A stretch of 64,000 nt of DNA from Tenacibaculum mesophilum (GTDB lineage: Bacteria; Bacteroidota; Bacteroidia; Flavobacteriales; Flavobacteriaceae). A program made the translations under genes and the position numbers. Below the pieces are notes generated by a model, which worked only from the letters and a program-made list of their open reading frames with translations, searched no databases and was not told where the DNA came from. This document shows positions 28,379 through 38,369 of this stretch, one piece after another. The DNA lies in contig NZ_CP032544.1 of the NCBI RefSeq assembly GCF_003867075.1, forward strand, positions 982,001 to 1,046,000, given 5' to 3'. Each line of letters opens with the position of its first letter. The stretch's first letter is position 1.

Positions 28379-29711
28379 ATATCATTCCTTTTGCTTTAAA
28401 CTCTAGGTATTTATTTATTACATTAACAGACAAATGTTGTGGTTTTGTTAAAATAGCATGCACAGCGTTTTTTTCTAGCTCTTTTATCATCAAACGTTTT
28501 TCGTATGCGTATTTCTCAGCAATTGTTTTATGATACACACTTTGTAAATCTTCTGCATTTTCAGTAATCAACGTATCTAACTCCGTATTTTCAAAAAAAA
28601 CAGTCACTAGCAAGTGTTTTTTAGCTATTGCTTTTAAATATGGTAATTGCCTTTTTAACGCCGATATATGCTCAAAATTGGTATATAAAATTAACAAGCT
28701 ACGTTGATTTATTTTTCTTTTAATATTCGCATACAATAACGCAAAATTAGCATCTGAAAAATCGGTTGTAATATTATACAACTCTTCGTTAATAACCGAT
28801 AAGTTTGTTTTTTTGTTACTAGCAGCTACTATCTTTTCAACCTTTTTGGAAAAGGTAAGCATCCCTGCTTTATCGTTTTTTAATAAGGCTATGTTTGAAA
28901 AAGCTAAGGTTGAATTAATTGCATAGTCTAATAACTTCAACCCTTCAAAAGGCATTTTCATGACACGACCTAAATCGATAATAGAATATATGGGTTGCGA
29001 TTTTTCATCTTGATATTGATTCACCATCAACTCTGCTCTTTTAGCAGTTGCTTTCCAGTTTATGGTACGTACATCATCACCAGGAATATAGTTTTTTATC
29101 TGCTCAAACTCCATGGTATGCCCTATTCGTCGGATTTTCTTCATACCAAACTCCGTTAAGTTATTGTGCATCGCCAGAAACTCGTACTTTTTCATTTGTA
29201 TATATGACGGATATACTTTCACACTTTCTTCCGCAGCAAAGGAATAACGTTTGGAAAACATTTGTAAAAAAGAAGACACGAATATATTTACTTTCCCAAA
29301 TTTGTATTCCCCCCTTTCAACTGGTCTAACACTATAGGTATAGGTTGATTTCTCACCAGGCTTCAAAGACATTGCATGTTCGAAATCTCTTTTTTGAAAT
29401 TGTACTGGCAATTCATCAATCAATGAAATAAAAACTTGAAACGGATAATTATTTTCAAGCGTAATGGCTATTTCATTATCATCTGAATTTGATAGTTTTT
29501 CTGATGTAATTCTTTTCGCTAAAAATCCATTTTTAAATCGGTATAAGATAAACACATCAACACATATCGTTATTACAAATAACCACACAAGCATCCATGT
29601 TACTGAATAAAGCGCAGGAATCCAAAACGAGACTAAAAATAATGCCGAAATAACGCTTATATAGATAAAAAAGCGATTGTGTACGTATAACGATTTAAAG
29701 AATTGAATCAC
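28377..29711 (-). CDS. DUF58 domain protein
   Basis: A 444-residue protein with two N-terminal membrane segments (about 13-55), a middle beta domain, and the DUF58 core with GDDVRTINWKATAKRAELMV near residues 210-230, followed by a von Willebrand A-like fold. It overlaps the MoxR gene by one base. MoxR/DUF58 pairs are thought to act together in assembly or metal-dependent maturation of envelope complexes; the precise role is not known. It is the last gene of the operon. Confidence 0.88.
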   Translation of the reverse strand: MIQFFKSLYVHNRFFIYISVISALFLVSFWIPALYSVTWMLVWLFVITICVDVFILYRFKNGFLAKRITSEKLSNSDDNEIAITLENNYPFQVFISLIDELPVQFQKRDFEHAMSLKPGEKSTYTYSVRPVERGEYKFGKVNIFVSSFLQMFSKRYSFAAEESVKVYPSYIQMKKYEFLAMHNNLTEFGMKKIRRIGHTMEFEQIKNYIPGDDVRTINWKATAKRAELMVNQYQDEKSQPIYSIIDLGRVMKMPFEGLKLLDYAINSTLAFSNIALLKNDKAGMLTFSKKVEKIVAASNKKTNLSVINEELYNITTDFSDANFALLYANIKRKINQRSLLILYTNFEHISALKRQLPYLKAIAKKHLLVTVFFENTELDTLITENAEDLQSVYHKTIAEKYAYEKRLMIKELEKNAVHAILTKPQHLSVNVINKYLEFKAKGMI

Positions 29712-30715
29712 TATCTTGGAACTTCTACAGATTGTACAATCATTTCAATCACCTTATCGGCTGTCATTCCTTCCATTTCACGTTCAGGAGTTAACATAAT
29801 TCTATGGCGTAATACAGGGTAAATGCTCTTCTTTACATCTTCAGGAATCACAAAATCACGTCCATTGATTGCTGCAAATGCTTTAGAGGCCATTAATACT
29901 GCAATACTTGCTCTTGGTGAACCTCCTAAATACAAATGTGCATTGTTACGTGTATTGGAAATAAGTTGTGCTATGTATTTAATTATTTTTTCCTCTACCA
30001 ATACTTCAAAAACCTTGCTTCTGTATTCTAATAACTCAGCTTCTGTTAACACAGCTTCCACTTTCGTTTGCGGTAACGCTCCTTTGCGATCGTTATGAGC
30101 AGTGATTATCTGTATTTCTTCCTCTAAATTCGGATACCCAACATTTATTTTGAATAAGAAACGGTCTAATTGAGCCTCTGGTAAGGCATACGTTCCCTCC
30201 TGCTCTATTGGGTTTTGAGTTGCTAATACCATAAAGGGTGGATTCATTTCATAACGCTCACCATCCATTGTAATTTGCTTTTCCTCCATCACCTCAAACA
30301 ATGCTGCTTGCGTTTTAGCTGGTGCTCTGTTAATTTCATCAATCAACACAATGTTAGAGAAAATCGGACCTTTTTTAAACTCGAAATCAGATGTTTTCAT
30401 GTTTAAAACCGAAGTTCCTAATACATCCGAAGGCATTAAATCAGGCGTAAACTGAATTCGGCTGAAATCGGTTGCTATGGTTTTTGCCAATAACTTTGCT
30501 GTTACTGTTTTGGCTACTCCAGGAACACCTTCAATCAATACGTGTCCGTCAGCCAGTAAAGAAACCAACAGTAACTCCATAAACTCCTCTTGACCTACAA
30601 TTACTTTCCCTAGTTGCTCTTTTATTTTTACAACCGCTTCTTTTAACTTTGACAAATCTATTCTACTTGAAAATAACTCATTCGTATTTTCTATTGGATT
30701 GTTTTCTGTATCCAT
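29711..30715 (-). CDS. MoxR-type AAA+ ATPase
   Basis: About 334 residues from ATG 30715. A start at 30748 would overlap the upstream gene by about 30 bp and adds a non-conserved basic tail. Walker A is GVPGVAKT, Walker B is VLIDEINRAPAKTQ, and sensor 1 is LATQNPIEQEGTYALPEAQLDRF. MoxR ATPases act as chaperone-like partners of the DUF58 and membrane proteins encoded next to them. Confidence 0.93.
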   Translation of the reverse strand: MDTENNPIENTNELFSSRIDLSKLKEAVVKIKEQLGKVIVGQEEFMELLLVSLLADGHVLIEGVPGVAKTVTAKLLAKTIATDFSRIQFTPDLMPSDVLGTSVLNMKTSDFEFKKGPIFSNIVLIDEINRAPAKTQAALFEVMEEKQITMDGERYEMNPPFMVLATQNPIEQEGTYALPEAQLDRFLFKINVGYPNLEEEIQIITAHNDRKGALPQTKVEAVLTEAELLEYRSKVFEVLVEEKIIKYIAQLISNTRNNAHLYLGGSPRASIAVLMASKAFAAINGRDFVIPEDVKKSIYPVLRHRIMLTPEREMEGMTADKVIEMIVQSVEVPR

Positions 30716-30716
30716 C

Positions 30717-31952
30717 CTATTCTTTTTTATATGCTTTAAAAGCTTCAATAGCTTTATTTAAGGCTATTAAATCTTCTTCGGTTATACTTGATTTTGACTG
30801 TATTTGCTCTATCTTTTTAAATAAAGCAACTACTTTTTCTTCTGAATTACCACTTCTATTAGCAAGGTTTTTATAAAAACGTTCGTCTATGTTTAAAGTT
30901 GATAATCGGTATTTTATTCTGATATATTCTAAAAAATAGTTGATTTTATGTTCAGCTATATTTTTATGATCTGATTTTTCGTAATACATATTGGCTATAG
31001 TACGTGTAAAAGCCAGTGTTTGATTTTTTAACGGTGTAATAACAGGAATTAATCGCTGATTACGCTTTCCTTTAAAAATAATAAAGAACAACACCCCTAT
31101 CAATCCTATATAATATGCCCATTTTAACGATTGGGTTGATAAAATATAATGCATGGGAGAGGTTATTCTACTTTTTCCTGTTTTATAATAGGTATCCCAT
31201 AAAATGGTATTGTTACTATTAGAACCCACCTCTGCTTCTTTATTACCCGAGTTATTTAGATATGATAACACATTCGCTACGTACTCATAATTATTATCTA
31301 ATAGCATGTTATAATTCGTAAATGCCTGCGGGAACGTATGCAAATAAAAATTACCTTCTCCGTGTTTAACTTTGATAAAATTCGGCTTTTTACTGATGAT
31401 GGAATCGTTTTCATTTCGTATTACCAACTCGCCTAAAATAGTTGTATTGAGCGTATCAACTTCAGAAAAATACAGCTTTGAAAAATCTCTATCAAAATAA
31501 TACTCTTTTCCACCAAAAATAGGGTTACTCATTTTTTGATAGGCTTTTTCCTCAAACGCTGAAGTTGTTAAATAACTTGTCTTTGTTTGCAACGTATCTA
31601 AATATATTCCATTGGTTGCTATGAACACATCATTTCCTCTATCTGCAAACTCTAAAAGCTCATTCAACTCATCTTTGTCAAAATTCACTTTATTATCAAG
31701 AAAAAAATAGGTTCCGTTATTCTTATCGTCTTTTAAGTACACATACGGATTTTGGTAGATATCTTTTACTTCACTTTTTGGAAATAAACTTGGCATTTCT
31801 TTATGCAATACATATGTACCATATGGAATTTTATGTTTTGCAGCATAACTTGGATACCAATTGATTTCTTTAGGCTTTACAGATTCAACATAAAAAATAC
31901 CGAGCACTATAAGCACCAACAGACCAATGTATATTTTAAGTTTTTTATCCAA
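30717..31952 (-). CDS. DUF4350 membrane protein
   Basis: A 411-residue protein with an N-terminal membrane anchor (about 7-23), a periplasmic-type domain containing FADRGNDVFIATNGI as in DUF4350 (a glutamine-amidotransferase-like fold), and a second membrane segment near 275-295. It stands one base from the MoxR start on one side and one base from the DUF4129 stop on the other. Its role in the MoxR/DUF58 complex is unknown. Confidence 0.8.
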   Translation of the reverse strand: MDKKLKIYIGLLVLIVLGIFYVESVKPKEINWYPSYAAKHKIPYGTYVLHKEMPSLFPKSEVKDIYQNPYVYLKDDKNNGTYFFLDNKVNFDKDELNELLEFADRGNDVFIATNGIYLDTLQTKTSYLTTSAFEEKAYQKMSNPIFGGKEYYFDRDFSKLYFSEVDTLNTTILGELVIRNENDSIISKKPNFIKVKHGEGNFYLHTFPQAFTNYNMLLDNNYEYVANVLSYLNNSGNKEAEVGSNSNNTILWDTYYKTGKSRITSPMHYILSTQSLKWAYYIGLIGVLFFIIFKGKRNQRLIPVITPLKNQTLAFTRTIANMYYEKSDHKNIAEHKINYFLEYIRIKYRLSTLNIDERFYKNLANRSGNSEEKVVALFKKIEQIQSKSSITEEDLIALNKAIEAFKAYKKE

Positions 31953-31953
31953 A

Positions 31954-32688
31954 TTAGTAAATTTTAGCTAGTGTGTTTTTAAAGTTGTTCTCCGCTTGTG
32001 TAAATTTTTCTTTATCTATAGAAAACTCACCATACCACACATAATCGTACAAATAAGTTAACTCTTTAAAGTCTGTATACAGTTGTTTTTTAGATGATAA
32101 CTCTTTTATATAATCTTCGTTTGTTTTTTCTTGTTGCCAAGAAATAAACTCTTTATCTGACAGTTTTTTTAACAACAACAAATAATAATAACGTACTGCT
32201 AGTTGATAATTTCCTTCTGAAGTTGCTTTCTGAATTAACTTTGGTAAATCTTTATCTTTAATTAACTCTTCCTCTTCCGATAAGTGCACAATAGGTTTAG
32301 CCTTTTTACCATCAATAATATTGCGTGCATTTACTTTTAAAAAGAATTTAATAATGAAGAAAAGTACGAGTCCTGCTATTACGTATGGTAAAACCTTTAA
32401 AACAACACGTAAAAATCCTACTGCTGGTGTAATATCATCAAAAATATAAGAGAGAATTTTTATGACGGTTCGTTTTAACCAGTCCCATATTTTTTCTAAA
32501 ATAGTAGGTTCTCTTTTTTCTACAATGTATATAAATTCATCTTTTTGTTTGTATTCCTCTATTTTTTGAGTATCAAACTTTTTTTGTTCTATAATAGTAT
32601 CATCATACTGCACCTCTATTTTTTCTTCTTGAGAAAAAACAGTGATTGAACAAATAAAAAACGCTATGTAAAAAAGAAACTGCTTCAA
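31954..32688 (-). CDS. DUF4129 membrane protein
   Basis: A 244-residue protein with a signal-like N-terminus (about 1-20), a membrane segment at about 90-120, and a C-terminal helical DUF4129 domain (WYGEFSIDKEKFTQAENNF). It is in the middle of the MoxR/DUF58 operon. DUF4129 proteins are often linked to transglutaminase-like partners, which are absent here. Confidence 0.8.
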   Translation of the reverse strand: MKQFLFYIAFFICSITVFSQEEKIEVQYDDTIIEQKKFDTQKIEEYKQKDEFIYIVEKREPTILEKIWDWLKRTVIKILSYIFDDITPAVGFLRVVLKVLPYVIAGLVLFFIIKFFLKVNARNIIDGKKAKPIVHLSEEEELIKDKDLPKLIQKATSEGNYQLAVRYYYLLLLKKLSDKEFISWQQEKTNEDYIKELSSKKQLYTDFKELTYLYDYVWYGEFSIDKEKFTQAENNFKNTLAKIY

Positions 32689-32692
32689 AAGA

Positions 32693-33544
32693 TTACTGTC
32701 CTATACTATCAATTCTTTCAATAGTCCCCGTCAAATTTTTTCTTTCATTAATATCGAAGTACAAAAGTACATTTGTAATAAGTGTTATCGAATAGAATAA
32801 AAACTTTCCTACAGTTGCCAACACATTTAACAATAAGTAAATAGGATCCCTATATGTATTAAACATTGATGTAGGGTCTTCATTTCCCATACTTATTCCC
32901 ATCTTAGCAAGTTGATAAATCACCGCTGGTATTTGGAACACATAACCTAAAACTCCTACTAAAAGACCTACAACAAACATTACTCCGAACGTCTCCCAAA
33001 AATAACCAGAAATAAAATTAAAACTTTTACTAATAGTTTCAGTTGCTCCTTCATTTTCAAACACTAAAATTGAAGCTCCTAAAGACAATACTGTCGCTGT
33101 ATAAATAACAGGTAGAAAACAAAGTAAGATACTTGCAAAAATTATTAATCCAGCTAAAATCCCAAATCCTGTAAACGACCAAAACTTAGCTTTTGTACCA
33201 GCTATTACTTCTTCTTTTTTTACAACTCCTTTATTGTCTATATAGGACTTGATATAATACATCCCTGCTAAATTAACATAAACAACTGTTACCAAATAGG
33301 CTATACCCATTATTATACCCGACCCTCCAAAACTCAATGTATCAAAAGGGTTGTTATTTGGAATTTCAGATAATAAATAAGTCATATAAACAGAAGTAAC
33401 AACAGTAATTACAATAGGAATTGCCGCTATTTTTAAAATTGTTAAAAAGAACTGCTTCCCCTCTAATCTTATAAACTTAAAAGCATCTGAAATAATACTT
33501 CCTAAATCTCTTTCTTTTTTAAACTCTACGTATTCTTTATGCAT
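32693..33544 (-). CDS. Multi-pass membrane protein
   Basis: A 283-residue protein with about six hydrophobic segments and a charged N-terminus (FKKERDLGSIISDAFKFIR). It overlaps the SpoIIM-type gene by 8 bp and precedes the DUF4129 gene by 4 bp. It is the usual uncharacterised membrane partner in this operon type. I see no transporter signature. Confidence 0.7.
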   Translation of the reverse strand: MHKEYVEFKKERDLGSIISDAFKFIRLEGKQFFLTILKIAAIPIVITVVTSVYMTYLLSEIPNNNPFDTLSFGGSGIIMGIAYLVTVVYVNLAGMYYIKSYIDNKGVVKKEEVIAGTKAKFWSFTGFGILAGLIIFASILLCFLPVIYTATVLSLGASILVFENEGATETISKSFNFISGYFWETFGVMFVVGLLVGVLGYVFQIPAVIYQLAKMGISMGNEDPTSMFNTYRDPIYLLLNVLATVGKFLFYSITLITNVLLYFDINERKNLTGTIERIDSIGQ

Positions 33545-34502
33545 TGGTTTGTTGATTTTTATAAACTTTAATTGGGTATATGACGTAATAAAATATAATA
33601 ATTGCTAATGAGGTAGTAATGATTAAAATTGCTAACCAATCGGGCATTTCTGTATGACGGGTTACAAAACCTTCTAAAAATCCTGCAACTATAAAAAACG
33701 GAATGGTACTTACCATTATTTTTAATCCATCTTTCATGCTTCTTTTAAATGATTCTAGTCGTGAATAGGTTTTTGGAAATAGTAATCCGTTACCTAATAC
33801 CAATCCGGCACATCCTGCAATAACAATTACTGATATTTCTATGGTTCCGTGAATCCAAATGGTTCTTGACGATTCCCAAAACAACCCTTTATCGTAAAAA
33901 AAATATAAGAACGAACCTAACATTATTCCGTTTTGCATCATAATGTATAAGGTTCCTACCGAAAATAACATTCCTAACACAAAGGCATACATAGCTACTT
34001 TTATATTATTGACAGTAATTCCAATAAACATGTCTACTTCATTAGCTTTTTTATATACAGCCATTGGATCTCCGTTTTCAATATTCTCCAGAGTCATGTT
34101 TACATAACCATCTCCTAAAATCAAACGGACAAAATCAATATCGGTTGCGGCTGAAAAAGCACCACAAATAGAAAAAAAAGCAAATACTAAAAACGCAATC
34201 AGTAATTGTTTTTGATGACTATAAAACATTAAAGGAAATTCCGTTTTAAAAAAACTAACAAACCTGTTTTTGCTTTCTTTTTTAGTTTTATAAATTTTTT
34301 GATGTGCTGCAGATGCTATTGAATTCAAGTATATCACCGTATTTCCGTTAGGATAAAACGTTTTGGCATAACTCAAATCGTCAGTTAACTCCACATATAA
34401 ATCAGATAGTTTATCTGGTGAAATAACTGTTTTGTTGTACAACGCATCTTCAAAAAGCTGCCACTTTTCTTTATTTTTATTTACAAAGGCAGCTTCTCTC
34501 AT
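33537..34502 (-). CDS. Stage II sporulation protein M (SpoIIM) family membrane protein
   Basis: A 321-residue protein with a cytoplasmic N-terminal helical region (about 1-95) and five to six membrane segments. The SpoIIM-family phrases FFYDKGLFWESSRTIWIHGTIEIS and GCAGLVLGNGLLFPKTYSR are clear. In non-sporulating bacteria the family sits beside MoxR/DUF58/RDD genes and has no known function. It is the first gene of the leftward operon, divergent from the RDD gene. Confidence 0.85.
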   Translation of the reverse strand: MREAAFVNKNKEKWQLFEDALYNKTVISPDKLSDLYVELTDDLSYAKTFYPNGNTVIYLNSIASAAHQKIYKTKKESKNRFVSFFKTEFPLMFYSHQKQLLIAFLVFAFFSICGAFSAATDIDFVRLILGDGYVNMTLENIENGDPMAVYKKANEVDMFIGITVNNIKVAMYAFVLGMLFSVGTLYIMMQNGIMLGSFLYFFYDKGLFWESSRTIWIHGTIEISVIVIAGCAGLVLGNGLLFPKTYSRLESFKRSMKDGLKIMVSTIPFFIVAGFLEGFVTRHTEMPDWLAILIITTSLAIIIFYYVIYPIKVYKNQQTNA

Positions 34503-34620
34503 GAGTTTAAAAAATTAAAGCATGTTTGTTGAGAAGTTTCTCTAATCATAGAATATTTTTATCTTCGCTAAACTAAAAAAAGTTGCATAAATATCAACAA
34601 AAAAAGTGAAAAACTAATTA

Positions 34621-35337
34621 ATGGATAATTTTCAAATAGAAACAGCTCAAAACATTGCTATCAGTCAAAATGTAGCTCATGTTACCACTCGCATTGGTTC
34701 ATATTTAATTGATGCGTTATTTATTGTTGGGTACTACATTATCATTGCTATTATAATAGGAATGTTAGACATTCCCATGCGTATGGAATACATGAGTCTC
34801 TTTGTTTTACTAGGGCTTCCTGTATTCTTCTACAGCTTACTTTTTGAGGTTTTAATGAACGGACAAACGCCTGGTAAATACTTCAACCAAATAAGAGTGG
34901 TTAAATTAGATGGTTCAAAACCCACTTTTGGAAGTTATTTAATTAGATGGTTATTACGTTTTGTTGATTTCACTTTAGCTAGTGGTTCTGTTGCTGTACT
35001 TACCATTTTATTAAACGGAAAAGGGCAACGTTTAGGAGATATTGCTGCAGGAACTACTGTAATATCTGAAAAGAAAAGAATTACGTTAAAAGATACTATT
35101 GCAAGCGATGTAGTTGATAACTATACACCAACCTATTCACAGGTAACGTTATTGAGTGATAATGATATTCACACTATCACAAGAGTATATAAAGATGCCA
35201 TGAAGAAAAGAAATCATAAAGTAATTTTGAAACTATACACAAAAGTTATTGAGTTAACAGGAATTACTACCGAGCAAAAGCCTGCTCAATTTATAGATAC
35301 TGTGATTAAAGATTATCATTATTACGCGAGGCAGTAA
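34621..35337 (+). CDS. RDD family membrane protein
   Basis: A 238-residue protein. The RDD domain covers about residues 20-160 with the first motif TRIGSYLIDALFI, the second NGQTPGKYFNQIRVV, and RLGDIAAGTTVIS. Three membrane segments are expected. The C-terminal 70 residues are soluble. It is divergent from the SpoIIM gene and functionally linked to it by context. Some RDD proteins transport ions or compatible solutes; nothing here proves that. Confidence 0.87.
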   Translation: MDNFQIETAQNIAISQNVAHVTTRIGSYLIDALFIVGYYIIIAIIIGMLDIPMRMEYMSLFVLLGLPVFFYSLLFEVLMNGQTPGKYFNQIRVVKLDGSKPTFGSYLIRWLLRFVDFTLASGSVAVLTILLNGKGQRLGDIAAGTTVISEKKRITLKDTIASDVVDNYTPTYSQVTLLSDNDIHTITRVYKDAMKKRNHKVILKLYTKVIELTGITTEQKPAQFIDTVIKDYHYYARQ

Positions 35338-35358
35338 TTTTTCAATACTCAGAAATAT

Positions 35359-35472
35359 ATGAAAACAGAAAACAAAAAAGGCGTTAAGGAATTTTTGAAA
35401 GAGATTATAACTCCAATATTAATAGTTATCATCTTTGTCTACATTATGTTTAAAATTTTTGTTTGGAAATAA
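35359..35472 (+). CDS. Small single-pass membrane protein (37 aa)
   Basis: A 37-codon frame 21 bp after the RDD gene with a basic N-terminus (MKTENKKGVKEFLKEI) and one strongly hydrophobic helix (about 17-35). The topology and close spacing suggest a real small membrane protein co-transcribed with the RDD gene. Function unknown. Confidence 0.5.
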   Translation: MKTENKKGVKEFLKEIITPILIVIIFVYIMFKIFVWK

Positions 35473-35514
35473 AGGTTATTTCTGGACTTAAAATGTGTTT
35501 TTAATACCATACCC

Positions 35515-35535
35515 TTTAATTTACTGAAAACAAAC
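35515..35535 (+). repeat. 21-bp direct repeat, left copy
   Basis: TTTAATTTACTGAAAACAAAC is repeated exactly at 50712-50732, in the same orientation, at the other end of the accessory block with the TonB receptors and peptide operon. Flanking bases differ. Confidence 0.7.
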
Positions 35536-35543
35536 ACCGTGAT

Positions 35544-35590
35544 AAAAAACAAAGAACGCCGCTCTAAAAAGATGACATTCTTTGTTTTTT
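35544..35590. terminator. Probable intrinsic terminator
   Basis: AAAAAACAAAGAA (35544-35556) pairs with TTCTTTGTTTTTT (35578-35590) around a 21-base loop. It lies between the end of the RDD transcription unit and the converging TonB receptor gene. The stem is AT-rich, so efficiency is uncertain. Confidence 0.55.
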
Positions 35591-35628
35591 TATGGAATTC
35601 TATCTCGTAATTTAATTCTTGAAAAAAA

Positions 35629-37995
35629 TCATAACCTTTTTTGTTCTTCTGTTTTTTTTCTATTTTCTTTCACTAAATTTCCTCCTAAGTGATAAAGTAA
35701 AGTTATACCAAACCTTCTTGAATCGGGTTTGTTGTTATAGTAATAATCTATAATATCACTTTGAGAATAGGCTTCATAATGGTTGGTGTTAAATACATCA
35801 CTTATAGTCAGTTGCGCTACTAATTTTTTATTTAGAAATGTTTTTTTAATACCGAAATCTACATAACCTGTTGCTTTTGTACTGTACAAACCAAGTAACT
35901 CCGATGAAAACCAGTGTGCAGAAAGATTCATTTTATAGTCTTTTGGCAAGGAAATATCTTGTTGTAATGTAAATGTTGTAGCCCACTTTGATAGTTGTTT
36001 TTCTCCTGAAACTTGTGAAATAGGGTAAGTAGTATAACTTATGTCTGAAAAGAAAAGTAAGTTCCAAAACGAATATAATTTAAATGGGGTTGATACTGTA
36101 AAATCAAAACGTTCACGATTACCAAAATTATCACTTTGACTTTTTATAGTAGTACCATTATTATCTACTAAAAGCCTTCGATTTATAAAATTATCACTTT
36201 GGTTATACGTTGCAGAAAAAACATATTTATTTTTTAAGCTATATGTAAACGAATATACCCAAGCTAATTCAGGTGTTAAATTAGGGTTTCCTGAATAATA
36301 GAAGTACTGATCTCTATACCATCGTACTAGATTTAAATCGGTGTAAGATGGACGATTGATACGTCTATTAAGCGAAAAATCTATTTTATTGTCTTTATCT
36401 AAAATTTGTCCAATTGAAAAAGAGGGAAACAACTTGGTATATTGCCATTGATTTGTTTCATTTTCTTTTACTGTATATCCTTCTGCTCTGGTATATTCTA
36501 CACGAAGTCCAGCATCTATTGTTGTTTTATTTATTTCTTTTGATCCTGTTATATATGCTGCTGCAATCTGTTCATTATATTTATAATGATTACTTAATGC
36601 TGGTACTTTTACATAAGTATCTTCTTCTAACGATTCAAATTCGTATTGATTATCATTTTTTACCTTAGCATATTTAACCCCTGTTTTAATAGCATACTTC
36701 TTAAAAGGCAAATTAGCATCAATTTGTGCTGAAAAAATATCTACACTTCCTGGTTGGTGTGACTTGAGTACGTTAGTATTTAATTTATTTTGATTTGCAT
36801 CATAATTGTCTGTTATCAGTATTCCATCTGAATAATTTCGATAGGATGTATAATTGGCATCTGCTGTTAATTTTTTTCCAAGAGAATCTATAACAAACAT
36901 ATAATGCACACTCCCCGCATCGTAATGATAAGGTTCAATTATTTTATTATCTGTTAATGTGTAAGATTGTAATTCTTTGAGATTATTAAATTTATTAACT
37001 GTAGAATAATTTTGTTTTTTAAAGTCATCAAAGTAGCCATGATAGTTAATACTTAAGCTATGTTTAGGTAAAAACTGCCATTGAGCTCCAAATCGCCAAG
37101 TATAATATTTTATTTTATAGTTACTTTCGTTTTTACGACTAAGCCACAGAGATTCTCCGTTCTCATTGATGGTATTTCCACTTTTGTTTTTGGTAAATCT
37201 ATGAGGCGTATTATAATCAAAAGAACCATATAAATTCACTTTTTTTGTGCGTAAACTTGCCGAAATATTTTCGTTTGTCATCCAGTATTTCCCTTTTGAA
37301 ATGGTAGTTCGTAAATTGACTGCATAACCTTTTTTAAGTTTTTTTTCGAGAACAATATTAATTATACCTGTATTACCTGCTGCATCAAACTCGGCTGTTG
37401 GTGATGTTATCAATTCTATCTTTTTAAGGTCTTCAGCACTCATTCCTTTTAATAAATTTGACAATTGACCTCCAGATAAATAGGTCATTTTACCATCTAT
37501 CATAATATTTACCCCAGACGCCCCTCTAAATAAAATAGCATCGTTTTGCGCTACATTTATCCCTGGTAATTTTTTTAACATATCAAGAGCGGATTGCCCT
37601 GTTGTAAGAGTAGATTTTTTTAGGTTAAATGTTAATTTTCCTTTACTAGCCTCAATAAGCGGTTTTTTAAAATTAACCACTACTTCGTCTAACGCATTAG
37701 TATCTTCTTTTAAGGTTATGTTTATCTTTTCTTCATCAGTTACTTTTTTTTCTCTCGTAATCATTCCTACAAAAGAAAATACCAAAACAGATCCTCTAGT
37801 AGTTTTTATTGAATATTTCCCATCTAAATTGGTTACTGTTCCTTTATTACTTCCTTTTATAAAAACAGTTGTACCTGGTAATACTTGATTTGTAACATCA
37901 CTAACGATTCCTTTTACTTCAACCTCCTGTGAAAAAACAAGCCATGGGAAAAGAATTAAAAAGTAACGTATAAGTATTTTGATATAATTTTTCAT
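35629..37995 (-). CDS. TonB-dependent outer membrane receptor (beta-barrel family 3)
   Basis: A 788-residue protein with a signal peptide (about 1-22), a carboxypeptidase-like regulatory domain (about 25-105, VKGIVSDVTNQVLPGTTVFIKG...LDGKYSI), a plug domain (about 110-220) and a long beta-barrel. The barrel has the pattern of the outer-membrane beta-barrel family 3 group rather than the SusC group. There is no partner SusD gene. Upstream lies a 103-residue His/Cys-rich protein, so metal or metallophore uptake is a fair guess, but substrate is unknown. Confidence 0.85.
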   Translation of the reverse strand: MKNYIKILIRYFLILFPWLVFSQEVEVKGIVSDVTNQVLPGTTVFIKGSNKGTVTNLDGKYSIKTTRGSVLVFSFVGMITREKKVTDEEKINITLKEDTNALDEVVVNFKKPLIEASKGKLTFNLKKSTLTTGQSALDMLKKLPGINVAQNDAILFRGASGVNIMIDGKMTYLSGGQLSNLLKGMSAEDLKKIELITSPTAEFDAAGNTGIINIVLEKKLKKGYAVNLRTTISKGKYWMTNENISASLRTKKVNLYGSFDYNTPHRFTKNKSGNTINENGESLWLSRKNESNYKIKYYTWRFGAQWQFLPKHSLSINYHGYFDDFKKQNYSTVNKFNNLKELQSYTLTDNKIIEPYHYDAGSVHYMFVIDSLGKKLTADANYTSYRNYSDGILITDNYDANQNKLNTNVLKSHQPGSVDIFSAQIDANLPFKKYAIKTGVKYAKVKNDNQYEFESLEEDTYVKVPALSNHYKYNEQIAAAYITGSKEINKTTIDAGLRVEYTRAEGYTVKENETNQWQYTKLFPSFSIGQILDKDNKIDFSLNRRINRPSYTDLNLVRWYRDQYFYYSGNPNLTPELAWVYSFTYSLKNKYVFSATYNQSDNFINRRLLVDNNGTTIKSQSDNFGNRERFDFTVSTPFKLYSFWNLLFFSDISYTTYPISQVSGEKQLSKWATTFTLQQDISLPKDYKMNLSAHWFSSELLGLYSTKATGYVDFGIKKTFLNKKLVAQLTISDVFNTNHYEAYSQSDIIDYYYNNKPDSRRFGITLLYHLGGNLVKENRKKTEEQKRL

Positions 37996-38369
37996 TATTT
38001 AATTTATTTTTTAGTTAGATAGATTTATCTACCTGTAATCATTCTGCTTATTTAATTTCTGTTTTTACACAGATACCTAAATATTAAGTATTACTTAAGA
38101 ATGAATTATTTTGTTTTTTTAAGTTCTAGAAGTTTTCATTACAATTAGTTGCATAAAATGTTCTTCAACTCCTTTTAAAAAAGTTGCAATTATTTTCAAA
38201 AAATTGAATGTGGAAATGTTTTTTCTTTACACATAGCTTTATGCTCTAAATATTTAGATACATTTTATTAATCCAAAGTTTTTAACTTTTGATTACGCTA
38301 TCATTAAAAGAAACTAGAATAACTTATAAAAAACCACGATGATATTTTGCTTTGTTTTTCTCTAAAAAA
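37996..38369. other. Gene-free AT-rich interval upstream of a TonB receptor
   Basis: 374 bp without a credible gene. It holds two short palindromes that could be operators: TAGATAGATTTATCTA (38016-38031), 21 bp before the TonB receptor start, and CTAAATATTTAG (38246-38257). No clear -7/-33 pair or terminator was found. Confidence 0.35.
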
